Below are positions 62,437 to 64,000 of a stretch of 64,000 nt of DNA, one piece after another. A program made the position numbers and the translations under genes. The stretch covers positions 1 through 64,000 of the forward strand of contig MEOA01000007.1 of NCBI GenBank assembly GCA_001768515.1, written 5' to 3'. Below the pieces are notes generated by a model. That model was not told where the DNA came from, did not search any database, and saw only the letters and a list, made by a program, of their open reading frames with translations. Every line of letters starts with the position of its first letter. Positions within the stretch are counted from its first letter, which is position 1. Source of the stretch: Bacteroidetes bacterium GWE2_42_24 (GTDB lineage Bacteria > Bacteroidota > Bacteroidia > Bacteroidales > TTA-H9).

Positions 62437-63525
62437 ATGGAAAATAGTAAGCTTTTCACACCAGGAAAGATAGGTGAAATGAGCACCGCCAACCGGATGG
62501 TTATGGCTCCCATGACCCGTTGCAGGGCTATCGGAAATATTGCCAATGATTTGATGGCCGTGTATTATCAACAGCGCGCCTCAGCTGGATTTCTTGTGAC
62601 TGAAGGCACCTCCCCTTCGCCCAATGGTCTGGGATATGCCCGGATTCCGGGCATCTACAGCAAAGAACAGGTTGCCGGATGGAAGAAGGTAACCACTGCT
62701 GTTCATACGGCTGGTTCTAAAATTTTTGTGCAGCTAATGCATACAGGGCGAATAAGCCATCCACTGAACATGCCTGAGGGAGCAGTAATATTAGCCCCAT
62801 CGGCTGTTAAGGCAAAGGGACAAATGTGGACTGATGCCCGGATGATGCAGGATTTCACGGTTCCCAAAGCGATGACAACGGAAGAGATTCAACTGACAAA
62901 AGAAGAATACGTAAAGGCTGCACTGAATGCCATTGAGGCAGGTTTCGATGGTGTAGAACTACATAGCGCCAACGGTTACCTGCTCGAGCAGTTCCTCTCA
63001 CCGGTAAGTAACATGCGCGAAGACAACTATGGCGGCAGCATTGAAAACCGCAGCAGGTTTGTGCTTGAAGTTGCTGCCGGGGTGGCTGCTGCCATCGGAA
63101 AAGAACACACCGGAATCAGACTCTCTCCCTATGGTGTGGCCTCCGACATGCCGCATTACCCTGAAATTGATGCAACCTATGATTACCTGTCGGTCGAACT
63201 CAACAAGCTTGACCTTGCCTACATCCACATTGTTGATCACTCGGCCATGGGTGCCCCCGCTGTTCCTGTTGCAATCAAGCAGAAAATTCGTCAGAACTTC
63301 AAAAACACCATCATCCTTGCTGGCGGTTATGATGCAAAGAGCGGGGAAGCTGTTTTGGAAAGCGGACTTGCCGACTATGTTGCCTATGGACGCCCCCTGA
63401 TCAACAATCCAGATCTGGCACTACGCTATAAGAACAATTGGCCAGTTTCACAAGAAATCAATATGGATCTGTTTTACGCGGCCGACGAAAAAGGCTATAC
63501 CGATTATCCGGCATATTCCGGCTAA
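62437..63525 (+). CDS. Old Yellow Enzyme family alkene reductase
   Basis: FMN-dependent NAD(P)H oxidoreductase of 362 residues that reduces activated carbon-carbon double bonds (OYE/NemA family). It is a TIM barrel with MAPMTRCRAIGN (FMN-binding, about 24), QLMHTGRISHP (about 99), and the substrate His/Asn pair in VELHSANGYLLEQFLSP (His177 and Asn180). It then has GIRLSPYG, the AYIHIVDHSAMG segment, and the phosphate-binding IILAGGYDAK and VAYGRPLINNPDL. The physiological substrate is unknown. The enzyme usually serves xenobiotic or oxylipin detoxification. It is followed by a strong terminator. Confidence 0.94.
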   Translation: MENSKLFTPGKIGEMSTANRMVMAPMTRCRAIGNIANDLMAVYYQQRASAGFLVTEGTSPSPNGLGYARIPGIYSKEQVAGWKKVTTAVHTAGSKIFVQLMHTGRISHPLNMPEGAVILAPSAVKAKGQMWTDARMMQDFTVPKAMTTEEIQLTKEEYVKAALNAIEAGFDGVELHSANGYLLEQFLSPVSNMREDNYGGSIENRSRFVLEVAAGVAAAIGKEHTGIRLSPYGVASDMPHYPEIDATYDYLSVELNKLDLAYIHIVDHSAMGAPAVPVAIKQKIRQNFKNTIILAGGYDAKSGEAVLESGLADYVAYGRPLINNPDLALRYKNNWPVSQEINMDLFYAADEKGYTDYPAYSG

Positions 63526-63547
63526 TAACAATCTAACATCGACATTT

Positions 63548-63592
63548 GAATCCCCTGGTTGCGGCAACGAACTGCTATCAGGGGATTCTCTT
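63548..63592 (+). terminator. Intrinsic terminator after the Old Yellow Enzyme gene
   Basis: A perfect 10-bp stem (63548-63557 with 63579-63588), a 21-base loop and a TCTTTT tail. It begins 22 bp past the stop. Confidence 0.82.
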
Positions 63593-63678
63593 TTAATATC
63601 GTTATGTTGTTGCCTAAATGCTTAATTAAGCCGGTAATCTCAAGCTTTCTGTAGTATGTATATAATGGTTAAATATTA

Positions 63679-64000
63679 TCATTTTTTGTTTGTTGTTGAG
63701 TCATCAAGAAGAATCAACATAACTGGTCCATAAGTCTCACAAGAGTCAAGCTCGCCACTTATCGGCCGGGATTGCTGATCTTTCGATTTGACAAATTGTA
63801 AAATAGTATCATTTGGAGCAAAATTGAACTCTGATAATTCCTTTAATTCAAGCGTATCATTATTAAGCTTCAGTATTTTAAACAAAACTATTCCTCCACA
63901 CATCGATAAAAGAAAAGAGTCTCGCCGCACTGAGAACCTGAAAGGATCACAAATCACATCTGAATTTATATCATAAATAATCCTTTTCTTTTTACAATTT
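63679..64000 (-). CDS. Partial unknown protein running off the right edge
   Basis: The minus-strand frame stops at 63679 and stays open to the window edge, so this is the C-terminal part of a longer gene (at least 106 codons here). A GTG at 63957 is an internal codon rather than a sure start. The visible part alternates short hydrophobic strands with charged turns (DPFRFSVRRDSFLLSMCGGI, VLFKILKLNNDTLELKELSE), a beta-sheet-like pattern. The end contains GPVMLILLDDSTTNKK. I recognise no family. Confidence 0.5.
   Translation of the reverse strand, partial: NCKKKRIIYDINSDVICDPFRFSVRRDSFLLSMCGGIVLFKILKLNNDTLELKELSEFNFAPNDTILQFVKSKDQQSRPISGELDSCETYGPVMLILLDDSTTNKK

Noticed and set aside
1-64000. 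tRNA or rRNA genes, tmRNA
   Set aside because: Scanned by eye for T-loop (GGTTCRANNCC) patterns with acceptor pairing and for rRNA signatures; none convincing. A covariance search would be decisive.

Overview
The window reads as a chromosomal segment of a Bacteroidota bacterium, probably Bacteroidales/Marinilabiliales-like. The signs are a type IX secretion C-terminal sorting domain (37.2 kb), a TamL-type Omp85 lipoprotein, a DUF4831 protein, a long Bacteroidetes-style LepB, DUF3857/transglutaminase proteins, the tgt-lptG pair, few Shine-Dalgarno sequences, and promoters that fit the Bacteroidetes consensus TTG-N(17-20)-TAnnTTTG. The finer taxonomy is inference. No rRNA, tRNA, CRISPR array, phage or intact insertion sequence was seen.

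Layout. 0.3-2.7 kb: two lipoproteins (an M23 peptidase and a serine beta-lactamase-like hydrolase). 3.1-16.4 kb: housekeeping genes, namely lepB, recQ, an HU protein, fmt, a membrane-anchored TPR protein, a SpmA/SpmB fusion, folC, a RecD-like helicase and tamL. 17.0-21.8 kb: two orphan multi-PAS histidine kinases. 22.1-23.8 kb: a sodium/solute symporter. 23.8-25.1 kb: a gene-poor patch with an 11-bp tandem repeat. 25.1-36.8 kb: a CapD/PglF-type sugar dehydratase, tgt, an LptF/LptG permease, an SPL-like radical SAM protein, a DUF4831 protein, a flavodoxin-fold oxidoreductase, an ArnT-like glycosyltransferase and valS. 37.2-42.8 kb: accessory genes, including two genes each broken by one base (a T9SS-exported BNR-repeat protein at a 9-G tract, and a Crp/Fnr regulator that has lost its helix-turn-helix to a missing base) and an NTF2-plus-beta-lactamase fusion.

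42.8-46.4 kb is a repeat-rich stretch around rsgA. It holds two 167-bp direct repeats with a strong internal inverted repeat, two 11-bp-period tandem arrays, and two hexamer arrays in inverted orientation. 46.4-50.6 kb carries a pseudouridine synthase, smpB, the lipA-lipB pair (start and stop codons overlapping) and an ACT-like protein. Between lipB and the ACT-like gene, on the minus strand, sits a complete small transcription unit: consensus promoter, a 32-codon reading frame starting almost at the transcript start, and an intrinsic terminator. I regard it as the most interesting undescribed element here. 50.7-60.4 kb is an envelope block: a 1789-residue alpha-2-macroglobulin lipoprotein with an intact thioester motif and two paralogous DUF3857/transglutaminase proteins, one with and one without the catalytic cysteine. 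60.9-63.5 kb encodes a short-chain fatty acid transporter and an Old Yellow Enzyme. The right edge cuts a minus-strand gene.

Themes. Much of the window serves the envelope (LepB, TamL, LptF/G, ArnT-like enzyme, macroglobulin, lipoproteins) or translation (HU, Fmt, ValS, Tgt, RsgA, SmpB, RluA). Non-ATG starts (TTG or GTG) look common: recQ, lipA, tamL and the lptG-type gene.
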